Shown here one piece after another: positions 31,700 through 38,724 of a stretch of DNA of 38,724 bases. This stretch comes from an uncultured Clostridia bacterium. Its GTDB lineage: Bacteria > Bacillota > Clostridia > Oscillospirales > Ruminococcaceae. Every line of letters begins with the position of its first letter. The stretch's first letter is position 1. A program made the position numbers and the translations under genes. The stretch spans positions 1 through 38,724 of the forward strand of contig CALATN010000092.1 in assembly GCA_937891895.1 (NCBI GenBank), given 5' to 3'. A model generated the notes under the pieces. That model was not told the DNA's origin and made no database searches. It worked only from the letters and a program-made list of their open reading frames with translations.

Positions 31700-33474
31700 T
31701 CTTCATTATCCTCTATGACATTATCGATAAACTTTTTGCTGATGTCTTCGCAGAAAATATAAACTCCCTTAATGTCAAATTCCTTGCAAATCCTAGAATA
31801 TTGATTTCGTGATTTTTCTTCACATCCATTAAATAAATTACTACGTTTTTGCTTTGCAGCATCATCAAAAAGATACATAATAACCTTATTTTTAAAAATA
31901 CGTGTAAACTCATATGCATCAATTTCCTTATTTTCAGATAGATGTTTTTTGGAAATAAAATATGGACCCATCAATTTATCTTCATTCACTCTGAAATTAA
32001 GAAGTTCTTCATTTATTGCCTTACGAAGTTCATTCCATTCAACAATGCGGCAATATTTTCCTTGACCAAGAATAACTTTTTTGTCGGCAATTCCATCTTC
32101 GTTATCATCAATGCCTAAATAAGTAAAATCCCATCTACGCTTAAAAGCTGTATCCATAGGGAACACACCTTGATCCGCACTATTCATTGTTGCCCAAATA
32201 AACATATTATCTGGAATACGAATTTCTCTATAATCGTCTGGAATACCACCAAGTTCATCAGCAAGGTACTTCTTAATATCTTCGGATGCCTGAATAGGAT
32301 ATTCGCTAATCTCGTCATCTCCACGGTCAAGTAATTGAAATACATCTCCAAAAACTGCAGCGACATTTGCACGATTTATTTCTTCAATAATAAGGAGAAA
32401 CGGCTTAGGAGAATCAGTCCTACTATTTTTGAGTGCTTTAACATATGTACGCATAAACGGTCCAGGCACATACGAATAAGTAATAGTATTTTCATCGCTA
32501 TCACCGCATGGTACAGGCTTATACGTTCCTACAAAATTTGCATAGGAGTAATCTGGATGAAAAGTTACTCTTTCATATTCACCACCGTCTGCAAGAAGAG
32601 AATCTTTCTCATTATTCAAAGTGTAACTCTTACCAGTTCCAGGGGCTCCAAATATAATACGATTACGCGGAAACTTGCATACACATTTATTATTAATAAA
32701 TAAACTTGAATTGTTATTTGAACTATTGCTTGAATTGTTAGAAATAATAGGTTCATCGCAATCCATGTCAATATTATAAATTTTCAGATTTCTAAGTCTT
32801 GTTCTATATTTATTCAATACCTCAGGCGCAATTATTATATGTTTTCCTCCGCTTGCATCTGATGTGTCCTCAGCTAAAAATCCCCATCGTTCCAGTATCA
32901 TAATAGGTTTGCAGTCCGTATATTTATTAGCTTCCTCTCCAAGGGTAATAGAATTATTGATTCGAAGTTGACGCAATTCACCTAACGAGTCGGTATAATT
33001 TGCACCTAAATCCTCCAATTTCCATAAAAGGAATGCGAATTCCCTATATGTTAAATATCCCAAATCAAGTATTGCTCTTATATAAAGTGAAGGTGGCTCA
33101 ACATCTGAATTGCTATCAGGACAACCGTAATTATTTCGTCCAAATGTTGTAGTTTCAAGTGCTGTCATCAATATTTCTTGAATTAATTCAGTATTATGAC
33201 TGCATATTGCCTCGTACATCTTTTTTCCAGACTCGGTTATTCTACGTCGAGATTGTGCGTTACGTATATTTTCCCATATTGTAAAGCCAAAATATGATGT
33301 AATTTGTGCCTTTTTTGTATAAGAAGATTGGTATTGGTCTTCACCTATCATAGCCTTTAATTTTGTCTTATAATCATCATTTGCCATCCAATCATTTTTA
33401 TCATAATATATTTTTAAAACTGCCTCAATTTCATGTAAAAGAGCGCTATTCTTTGGCATTACGATTTTACCCAT
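31696..33474 (-). CDS. McrB-like AAA restriction subunit (R1)
   Basis: The 592-aa protein starts at ATG 33474, which overlaps the methyltransferase stop (TAATG), with AAGGAGGA in place. Residues 1 to about 225 form a DNA-recognition-type region. An Asn/Ser-rich linker (about 240-256) follows. The AAA motor has GAPGTGKS near 276, Walker B FLLIIEEINRANV near 350, and ATMNSADQGVFPMDTAFKRRWDF near 425, the McrB-type sensor and arginine-finger region. McrB proteins use GTP rather than ATP. In LlaJI systems R1 and R2 together make the nuclease. Confidence 0.9.
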   Translation of the reverse strand: MGKIVMPKNSALLHEIEAVLKIYYDKNDWMANDDYKTKLKAMIGEDQYQSSYTKKAQITSYFGFTIWENIRNAQSRRRITESGKKMYEAICSHNTELIQEILMTALETTTFGRNNYGCPDSNSDVEPPSLYIRAILDLGYLTYREFAFLLWKLEDLGANYTDSLGELRQLRINNSITLGEEANKYTDCKPIMILERWGFLAEDTSDASGGKHIIIAPEVLNKYRTRLRNLKIYNIDMDCDEPIISNNSSNSSNNNSSLFINNKCVCKFPRNRIIFGAPGTGKSYTLNNEKDSLLADGGEYERVTFHPDYSYANFVGTYKPVPCGDSDENTITYSYVPGPFMRTYVKALKNSRTDSPKPFLLIIEEINRANVAAVFGDVFQLLDRGDDEISEYPIQASEDIKKYLADELGGIPDDYREIRIPDNMFIWATMNSADQGVFPMDTAFKRRWDFTYLGIDDNEDGIADKKVILGQGKYCRIVEWNELRKAINEELLNFRVNEDKLMGPYFISKKHLSENKEIDAYEFTRIFKNKVIMYLFDDAAKQKRSNLFNGCEEKSRNQYSRICKEFDIKGVYIFCEDISKKFIDNVIEDNEE

Positions 33475-34625
33475 TATACTTCCTCCTTGATTTGACAAAT
33501 CAATGCCATCATTATTTCTTTAACTAAATTTGAAGGTATACCTTCTCCTATCACTTTTCTAATAAATGTTTCATTTGCCCATGTTGGAATAGGCCAATCT
33601 AGTGGAAGTGACATAACAATTAACAATTCATATATTGTCAATACTCGTGGATCTGAATAAAGTGTTTCTCCTTCCTTATTTACGTATTTCCTTCCAGGAT
33701 GTACACATGCCAATGATGAAATCACACCATTATTTTGAGTGATTGTTCTACATGGCATATCCCACTTCAACCTTCTATAATGATTGTGATGTGCTTTTAC
33801 GGCAATACCATCTTTTTTTTGTGGATAAAAGACTTCGTTATAAATGGCTGATTTACCAGTTGGTGTATGCAACATCCATTCAACTTGCTTCCAACTATGC
33901 GTAGGCGGATAATGCCACTTTGAAATTTTCAACCCTTCCAGTCTCTTTTTTTCGTAATCTGGAAATTTTTCTAAAGTCAATTGCATTCCTTCGCGCAACT
34001 TTGGATCCAATGACGGAAGCATTCCAATTGCTTCATCAAGCGATATTTCCTTTTTCTTCGGTGGAAATTCCCATGTATACGTCAAATCATTCCTTACCAG
34101 CAAAAAAATATTTCGTTCACGCAATTGTGGAACACCATAATCTTTGGCCATAACCAAAGTTTGAGTATTAAACCGATATTTGCTTCCAAGTTCTTTTTTT
34201 ATGTACTCTGGAATTAATATAATTTCACCATTATATTCTATTTTTGTAGTCAACTGCTTTGGTACATTTTCTAACATTACAAATTTAGGTTTAACATTTT
34301 TTATTACATCTACCGCATAAAAAATAAGCTGATTTCGCGGATCAAATTCCAATCGTAATCCTGCTTCGCTCATGCCTTGACAAGGTGGTGTTGCAATAAC
34401 AAAATCCACCTTCTTTTCTAATGCTTCTCTGATAATATCGTTTCTAACATTATCATCAGTTATATCACCACATATCATATGCGTTTTGGGGTACACTTCT
34501 TGATAAAACTTTGCTCGATCAACATCAATTTCGTTTGCAACTGCAATATCAATACCAATTTCATTCATGTATGCTTCTGCTATGCCTACATTTGCAAATA
34601 AAGACAAGCCTTTTAACAATGCCAT
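33474..34625 (-). CDS. DNA (cytosine-5-)-methyltransferase M1
   Basis: The 383-aa enzyme has motif I FANVGIAEAY at the N-terminus, motif IV ATPPCQG near residue 80 with the catalytic Cys, motif VI ENVP near 120 and motif VIII QLRERNIF near 170. Motif X is near the C-terminus. It methylates cytosine at C5 in DNA. It is about 40% like the next methyltransferase by eye, and the pair would modify the two strands of an asymmetric site. AGGAG precedes the start; the gap to the upstream gene is 11 bases. Confidence 0.93.
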   Translation of the reverse strand: MALLKGLSLFANVGIAEAYMNEIGIDIAVANEIDVDRAKFYQEVYPKTHMICGDITDDNVRNDIIREALEKKVDFVIATPPCQGMSEAGLRLEFDPRNQLIFYAVDVIKNVKPKFVMLENVPKQLTTKIEYNGEIILIPEYIKKELGSKYRFNTQTLVMAKDYGVPQLRERNIFLLVRNDLTYTWEFPPKKKEISLDEAIGMLPSLDPKLREGMQLTLEKFPDYEKKRLEGLKISKWHYPPTHSWKQVEWMLHTPTGKSAIYNEVFYPQKKDGIAVKAHHNHYRRLKWDMPCRTITQNNGVISSLACVHPGRKYVNKEGETLYSDPRVLTIYELLIVMSLPLDWPIPTWANETFIRKVIGEGIPSNLVKEIMMALICQIKEEV

Positions 34626-34636
34626 TTTAGATTCTC

Positions 34637-36022
34637 CTATTTTAAATTTTCAAAAACTTTTTTCACAAAAAGCGGAGGTATTCCTTCTCCTATTATACGA
34701 CGTAAAAAAGCCTCCGATGTGTTATTTGGTATCGACCAATTTTTAGGCAAGCTCATTATAATCATTAACTCATATAGTGTAAGCGTTCTTGCATCTGAAT
34801 AAATCTCTTCTCCATCTTCGTTTATATACTCTAATCTGCCTGGGTGTACATTGTTTTGAGAAGATATTTTCCTGTTATCCATAGTTACTGTGTAAGCTGC
34901 TGTATCCCAGTTTTGGCGCTTATATGTATTATGATATCCTTTCACAGCTTCACCATTTTCTTTTATAGGAAAATATTCTTCATTATCAAAAGCAGTACAA
35001 CCAGAAGGAGTATGTTGCATAGCAATAACCTGCCGTTTCACATGTTCTGGTGGCATATGCCATTTAGATATTTTCAGTGCAGTTTGTTTGCGTTCTTCAT
35101 ACTGAGGAAACATAACTTGTCGTTCTTCATCCGATATGTCGGTTACAAACGGATCCAACATTGGCAAATTTCCAATTGCTTCTCTCATTGTGACTATATG
35201 TTTGTCAGCTTTAGGCAATGTCCATTCTTTTATGTTTTTTTCTTTTTTTGTCATCAATATAATAGCACGTTCACGTGTTTGTGGAACAGAATAATTTTTA
35301 GTATCAATTATGTATTTATATATTGTATATTTCTCACCTAGTTCTTGTTCGAGCAAATCTGGAATCAATATATGCTGATTGTTAAATTCAATTTTTGTAT
35401 TAAGAAACATTGGAACATTTTCAAGAAAAACATAGTTGGGTTCTATTTCTTTTACCGCTGTTATTACTGGACAAATAAGTTTATTGCGCTCATCGTTTTC
35501 ATTTTGCTGTCCAGCAGTACTCATGCCCTGACATGGTGGAGTGGCCATAATAATATCAATTTCCATATTGTGTGCTTCATCCACAATTTGATTGAATATT
35601 TTTTTGTCTGTTATATCTCCACAAATCATCTTCGTTTTGGGATATATTTTTGAGTATAACTTCGCTCTTCTTTCAATCATTTCATTTGCCAAAACTACTT
35701 CTACCCCTATTTCATCAAGATAAGCTTCCGCAACACCTATATTGGCAAATAATGAGAGCATTTTCATTTTTGGACCCTGTGTTTGAGATGTCTCTTTTAT
35801 GTATTTAAAATACATGCTTACTGCCCTTTTTATTTGTGAACGTACTGAACTGGAAATGTTTTGATACTCTTTTTCTTGTTCTAACCTATATTGGTATATA
35901 TCATCATTATACCAATTCAAAATTTTATTTGCACGTTTAACACGAGAAACCATATCTTTTATAGTAGCCTCTGCAAATTTGTTTTGCTTCACCAACCAAT
36001 TTTTAAACCCTAAATAATCCAT
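34637..36022 (-). CDS. DNA (cytosine-5-)-methyltransferase M2 with extra N-terminal domain
   Basis: The 461-aa enzyme is the first gene of the operon. Residues 1 to about 85 are an added helical domain (FKNWLVKQNKFAEATIKDM and a second Arg/Lys-rich helix) that resembles the core-binding part of phage integrases and is absent from M1. The methyltransferase part has FANIGVAEAY, ATPPCQG near 168 with the catalytic Cys, ENVP near 205 and QTRERAIIL near 255. GAGGTG precedes the ATG. It starts about 40 bases from the promoter that lies in the GACGC inverted repeat. Confidence 0.93.
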   Translation of the reverse strand: MDYLGFKNWLVKQNKFAEATIKDMVSRVKRANKILNWYNDDIYQYRLEQEKEYQNISSSVRSQIKRAVSMYFKYIKETSQTQGPKMKMLSLFANIGVAEAYLDEIGVEVVLANEMIERRAKLYSKIYPKTKMICGDITDKKIFNQIVDEAHNMEIDIIMATPPCQGMSTAGQQNENDERNKLICPVITAVKEIEPNYVFLENVPMFLNTKIEFNNQHILIPDLLEQELGEKYTIYKYIIDTKNYSVPQTRERAIILMTKKEKNIKEWTLPKADKHIVTMREAIGNLPMLDPFVTDISDEERQVMFPQYEERKQTALKISKWHMPPEHVKRQVIAMQHTPSGCTAFDNEEYFPIKENGEAVKGYHNTYKRQNWDTAAYTVTMDNRKISSQNNVHPGRLEYINEDGEEIYSDARTLTLYELMIIMSLPKNWSIPNNTSEAFLRRIIGEGIPPLFVKKVFENLK

Positions 36023-36061
36023 TTAACACCTCATAGATTAATACTTAATAATTTACATTTT

Positions 36062-36090
36062 ATTATATCAAACAAACAATTTGGCGTCAA
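36062..36090 (-). promoter_or_regulatory. Promoter of the restriction-modification operon
   Basis: On the minus strand TTGACG (36085-36090), 17 bases, TATAAT (36062-36067). The -35 box overlaps a GACGC site inside the inverted repeat, so methylation or methyltransferase binding there could control the operon. Confidence 0.85.
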
Positions 36091-36115
36091 TATGTTGACG
36101 CCAAATTGTTTGTTT
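36070..36115. repeat. Perfect 21-bp inverted repeat with two opposed GACGC sites
   Basis: Arms 36070-36090 and 36095-36115 are exact reverse complements with loop TATG. Each carries one GACGC/GCGTC (36084-36088 and 36097-36101). GACGC is the site reported for LlaJI. The structure could also work as a terminator for the HTH gene that ends at 36117. Confidence 0.9.
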
Positions 36116-36116
36116 T

Positions 36117-36287
36117 TCACCCATAAATCACCCTCTCCAAAGCATCCTTCGGAATCCTCCATACCTTCCCCACCTTAAACCCCGGCAGCTTCTTTTCACG
36201 GAGCAGGTTGTATACCGTAGTCAGACTCACGCAAAGCTCATCCGCTACCTCGTATGGTGTCAAGTAATCTGTATAATCAGTAATCAT
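36117..36287 (-). CDS. Excisionase-family helix-turn-helix protein
   Basis: The 56-aa protein starts at ATG 36287 with AAAGGGG upstream. It is a single HTH: YLTPYEVADELCVSLTTVYNLLREKKLPG followed by the wing FKVGKVWRIPKDALERV. It lies upstream of, and on the same strand as, the restriction operon, separated by the inverted repeat. It could be an element excisionase or a regulator of the operon. The frame extends upstream to 36452 but through a hairpin and without a ribosome site. Confidence 0.85.
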   Translation of the reverse strand: MITDYTDYLTPYEVADELCVSLTTVYNLLREKKLPGFKVGKVWRIPKDALERVIYG

Positions 36288-36383
36288 ATAATTACCCCTT
36301 TCATTTGTATTAGTAATTTGTCCCAATCTATCGCAATTTGTCAAACTTGGAATATATATTATTCTAATGCATAATCGTAATAC

Positions 36384-36419
36384 CCCCGTAAATCCTTGGC
36401 TTTCGAAGGATTTACGGGG
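36384..36419. repeat. Perfect 14-bp hairpin
   Basis: CCCCGTAAATCCTT (36384-36397) and AAGGATTTACGGGG (36406-36419) with an 8-base loop, in the gap between divergent genes. TAATTTT follows on the + strand. There is no gene that needs a terminator here. Confidence 0.8.
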
Positions 36420-36436
36420 TAATTTTATGCTATCAG

Positions 36437-36482
36437 AAATCCTGCCATTCAAGATGTAACATCAGGCAAAACGGCAGGATTT
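36437..36482. repeat. 10-bp stem with a 26-base loop
   Basis: AAATCCTGCC (36437-36446) pairs with GGCAGGATTT (36473-36482). It shares the AAATCC/GGATTT arm ends with the neighbouring hairpin at 36384-36419. Confidence 0.65.
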
Positions 36483-36519
36483 ACACATATTTTCAGTTGA
36501 TGAAAGGAGCGTGATAATT

Positions 36520-36591
36520 ATGGGTAAAATCATCGGAACCCTAATCGTTGCAGTGGTTTCGGCAGTAGTACGGTCATTCTTCGATGACTAA
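36520..36591 (+). CDS. 23-aa hydrophobic peptide
   Basis: A short ORF with a strong GAAAGGAGCG ribosome site 8 bases upstream. It has one hydrophobic stretch, GTLIVAVVSAVV, and ends RSFFDD. It could be a membrane peptide or a leader. No known family. Confidence 0.5.
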   Translation: MGKIIGTLIVAVVSAVVRSFFDD

Positions 36592-36624
36592 AAATGCGAC
36601 AAATTGCGAAAGGTTGTGATAACT

Positions 36625-36765
36625 GTGGATAACAAAAGCGATATCATTTTAAAGGTAATCGCAGTAGTGGCAGGGGCAGCAGCTCTTGCCATTTGCAACA
36701 GCCTTGAAGAAAAGGCAAACAGCGAGGTGTTGAAGATATGTACTTCCAAGGACAGCGATACTTAA
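36625..36765 (+). CDS. 46-aa small protein with a hydrophobic segment
   Basis: A GTG-start ORF with AAAGG upstream. It starts MDNKSDIILK, has a hydrophobic helix VIAVVAGAAALAI and a charged tail. Its end overlaps the DUF960 gene by 28 bases in another frame, which suggests coupling. Not assigned to a family. Confidence 0.5.
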   Translation: MDNKSDIILKVIAVVAGAAALAICNSLEEKANSEVLKICTSKDSDT

Positions 36766-37025
36766 CCCGTGGAGTTCAGACGGTAATCCCGTTTGAACTC
36801 CAATTCTTTATGTGGGAATGTATAGACCAACTCCCCGAACCCAAAGATTACTTCCAGGTATTCAAACTTACGGTTCAAGGCGGAAAACAACACATCTCCC
36901 ACGAATCGGAGCAACCCGAATACCACAAGGAGTACGACATTGATACAGCAAATCCGATTGAAGCTAAAATCTACGTCATCGACGATGACACACATTGCAC
37001 TATGCTTTTAGCAGAAGAATATTAA
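36738..37025 (+). CDS. DUF960-family protein
   Basis: The 95-aa protein matches DUF960 along its length: YLTRGVQTVIPFELQFFMWECID at the start, then PKDYFQVFKL, and NPIEAKIYVIDDDTHCTMLLAEEY at the end. The family is found in staphylococci and clostridia and has no known function; an alpha/beta fold is likely. No clear ribosome site precedes the ATG, so translation may depend on the overlapping upstream ORF. A terminator hairpin follows. Confidence 0.85.
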   Translation: MYFQGQRYLTRGVQTVIPFELQFFMWECIDQLPEPKDYFQVFKLTVQGGKQHISHESEQPEYHKEYDIDTANPIEAKIYVIDDDTHCTMLLAEEY

Positions 37026-37030
37026 ACCAT

Positions 37031-37060
37031 TGGGACAAGCCACACGGCTTGTCCCATTTT
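37031..37060 (+). terminator. Terminator after the DUF960 gene
   Basis: TGGGACAAGCC (37031-37041) pairs perfectly with GGCTTGTCCCA (37046-37056), loop ACAC, then TTTT. Only 20 bases remain before the amidoligase start, so readthrough may be partial. Confidence 0.8.
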
Positions 37061-37080
37061 CTATTGTAGGAGGAATTAGA

Positions 37081-38184
37081 ATGAGCGATACATTTGTATG
37101 CACTCACTGTGGCGAGCAATGGGATATTGAGGACAGACACAGTTTTGACGGAGCAGAACTCTGTCCCGATTGTTTTCACGAGGAAACCGTAGTCTGCGAG
37201 CACTGTGGCAGACGCATTTGGTCAGACAATGCCGTTGACAGTGACAGAGTTCTTTGCGAACGCTGTTATGACGATTACTACGTTAACTGTGAGGGTTGCG
37301 GTAGAACTCTGCACAATGATGACGCATACTACTTTGATGACGGCAATGACTATCCATATTGTCACAACTGTTATGAGCAGCGTTGCAGCGGAGAATATAT
37401 TCACGATTACAGCTTTAAACCTGAGCCGATTTTCTATGGTGACGGAAACCGTTACTTCGGTGTAGAACTTGAAATCGACGAGGGCGGACATGATGATGGG
37501 AACGCTGAAAAGCTTACCGATATTGCTAACACGATAGATGAGAAACGAATCTACATCAAGCACGATGGAAGTCTTAACGATGGCATGGAAATCGTTACTC
37601 ACCCAATGTCACTCGACTATCACCTCAACGAAATGCCTTGGGAGAATGTAATGTCAAAGGCAATAAAGATGGGGTATCTGTCACACAAAACCAACACTTG
37701 CGGACTCCATATTCATATCAACAGGAGTACATTCGGCAGTAACCACGAAGAACAGGAAGAACGCATTTCAAGAGTGCTGTTTTTCGTTGAACGCTTCTGG
37801 CAGGAACTCCTTAAATTCTCACGAAGAACCGAAGGACAGCTTGCACGTTGGGCGGCAAGATACGGAATCAAGGAAAGCCCTAAAGCTACTCTTGACAATG
37901 CGAAGAAGAATTACTCGGGAAGATATACCTGCGTAAATCTGACGAATTATCATACTATTGAGTTCCGCATATTCCGTGGTACTCTGAAGTACAGCACCTT
38001 GGTTGCAACGCTTCAGCTTGTCAACAAAATCTGCGATATTGCAATCCGTATGACAGACGGAGAACTGACTTCGTTGAATTGGTGCGATTTCGTATCAAGT
38101 ATTGATGAACCTGAACTTATTAACTATCTGAAAGAGCGCAGACTCTATGTGAATGAACCTATTGAATGTGAGGAGGAAATATGA
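37081..38184 (+). CDS. Amidoligase-family protein with zinc ribbons
   Basis: The 367-aa protein starts at ATG 37081 after AGGAGG. Residues about 5-120 hold three CxxC...CxxC zinc-ribbon units (CTHC, CEHC, CEGC starts). The C-terminal part is a COOH-NH2 ligase of the glutamine-synthetase fold (amidoligase type): RYFGVELEID near 138, KHDGSL and EIVTHP near 178-190, the CGLHIHINR motif near 218, and EFRIFRGTL near 305. Such enzymes use ATP to join a carboxylate and an amine on a peptide or small molecule. A class II glutamine amidotransferase, which supplies ammonia, follows. The substrate is unknown. Confidence 0.9.
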   Translation: MSDTFVCTHCGEQWDIEDRHSFDGAELCPDCFHEETVVCEHCGRRIWSDNAVDSDRVLCERCYDDYYVNCEGCGRTLHNDDAYYFDDGNDYPYCHNCYEQRCSGEYIHDYSFKPEPIFYGDGNRYFGVELEIDEGGHDDGNAEKLTDIANTIDEKRIYIKHDGSLNDGMEIVTHPMSLDYHLNEMPWENVMSKAIKMGYLSHKTNTCGLHIHINRSTFGSNHEEQEERISRVLFFVERFWQELLKFSRRTEGQLARWAARYGIKESPKATLDNAKKNYSGRYTCVNLTNYHTIEFRIFRGTLKYSTLVATLQLVNKICDIAIRMTDGELTSLNWCDFVSSIDEPELINYLKERRLYVNEPIECEEEI

Positions 38185-38262
38185 AAACTTCGTTTTCATA
38201 TCCGAGTTTTATTTTCAGAGTTGCCACTCTGAATTTCAATCTGAACAAGTTCAGATTGAAAC
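38181..38262 (+). repeat. Three consecutive perfect hairpins
   Basis: ATGAAAAC/GTTTTCAT (38181-38199), CAGAGT/ACTCTG (38216-38231) and TTTCAATCTGAAC/GTTCAGATTGAAA (38234-38261) follow one another between the amidoligase and the amidotransferase genes. Confidence 0.75.
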
Positions 38263-38267
38263 CATAA
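38181..38267 (+). CDS. 28-aa ORF coupled to the amidoligase gene
   Basis: Its ATG overlaps the amidoligase stop (ATGA) and is preceded by AGGAGGAAAT. The peptide is basic and aromatic: MKTSFSYPSFIFR at the start and NKFRLKP at the end. The DNA consists of three consecutive perfect inverted repeats, so it may act as RNA structure rather than as a peptide. Confidence 0.4.
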   Translation: MKTSFSYPSFIFRVATLNFNLNKFRLKP

Positions 38268-38297
38268 AACATCAAAATTAGGAAGGAGAATTTTAAT

Positions 38298-38724
38298 ATG
38301 TGTTGCTTATTTGGGCTTATTGACTATGGAAATGTTTTCTCTGCGAGAGAGAAAAACAAGATTATCAAAATCTTATCAACAGAATGTGAGGCTCGTGGAA
38401 CTGATGCGACGGGCATTGCTTTCAATACAAATACTGGCTTACATATTTTCAAACGTCCGATTGCCGCACATAAGCTGTGGTACAGAATTCCCGATAACGC
38501 AAAAGTAATTATGGGACATACCCGAATGACAACTCAGGGCAGTGAGAAGCTTAACTACAACAATCACCCGTTTCCAGGGCACGTTGACAAGATGAACTTT
38601 GCTCTTGCTCACAATGGAGTTCTGCATAACGATTATCGTCTGAAAGAAACGGAGAAATTGCCATACACGCACATTCAGACCGACAGCTACGTTGCCGTGC
38701 AACTTATTGAGAAGGAAAACACCC
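38298..38724 (+). CDS. Class II glutamine amidotransferase, 3' end outside window
   Basis: The gene starts at ATG 38298 after GGAAGGAGAA and is open to the last base (142 codons seen). It begins MCCLFGLIDYG; after Met removal Cys2 would be the N-terminal nucleophile of Ntn-type amidotransferases. Further motifs are EARGTDATGIAF near residue 35, GHTRMTTQG near 75, NNHPF near 88, ALAHNGVLHN near 103 and TDSYVAVQL near 130. The domain releases ammonia from glutamine for a partner enzyme, here presumably the amidoligase. Without its C-terminus I cannot say whether a second domain follows. Confidence 0.88.
   Translation, partial: MCCLFGLIDYGNVFSAREKNKIIKILSTECEARGTDATGIAFNTNTGLHIFKRPIAAHKLWYRIPDNAKVIMGHTRMTTQGSEKLNYNNHPFPGHVDKMNFALAHNGVLHNDYRLKETEKLPYTHIQTDSYVAVQLIEKENT

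Noticed and set aside
34844..35341. 165-codon frame antisense to M2
   Set aside because: Aromatic-rich complement of the methyltransferase gene without a start signal.
21290..36500. Exact att-site direct repeats of the island
   Set aside because: I found no convincing matching direct repeat by eye, so borders are given only as approximate.

Overview
The window looks like a chromosome segment of a low-to-mid GC Gram-positive anaerobe of the Clostridia, most likely a Ruminococcus-like member of the Oscillospiraceae. This is inferred from gene content and style: a short pyruvate kinase, CotH-type and Thr/Glu-rich lipoproteins, a Cys-containing S18, consensus TTGACA-N17-TATAAT promoters and strong AGGAGG ribosome sites. 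No rRNA, tRNA or CRISPR array was seen.

Positions 1 to about 21,290 are core chromosome. In order they hold a HAD phosphatase coupled to mtnA, a GNAT acetyltransferase, a membrane-anchored NodB deacetylase, a four-TM protein and pyk. Then come three paralogous lipoproteins, the rpsF-ssb-rpsR operon, an NhaC antiporter, an EamA transporter and a CotH lipoprotein. Next are an 86-aa protein resembling the glycyl-radical end of NrdD, a probable small RNA, murA and rsmE. The stretch ends with a redox block: histidine phosphatase, trxA, a Crp/Fnr regulator and trxB. Two 15-bp palindromes, one before trxA and one before the probable small RNA, lie exactly 21 bases upstream of a TATACT box, which suggests a small Crp/Fnr regulon.

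Positions 21,290 to 36,500 are an AT-richer accessory island. It starts with a DUF1413 gene under a palindromic operator, a broken RhuM gene and a stand-alone WhiA paralogue. A mobile module follows: Rep-like protein, excisionase-like HTH protein and large serine recombinase. Then come a two-gene unit (very acidic protein plus P-loop ATPase) and a complete LlaJI-type restriction-modification operon (two m5C methyltransferases, McrB-like AAA protein, LlaJI-type nuclease). The promoter of that operon lies in a perfect 21-bp inverted repeat carrying two opposed GACGC sites, one overlapping the -35 box. This fits methylation-controlled expression.

Positions 36,500 to 38,724 hold accessory genes on the + strand: two tiny ORFs, a DUF960 protein, a zinc-ribbon amidoligase, a 28-codon ORF built of three hairpins, and a class II glutamine amidotransferase cut by the window end. 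Amidoligase plus amidotransferase forms a predicted amide-bond-forming system with unknown substrate.
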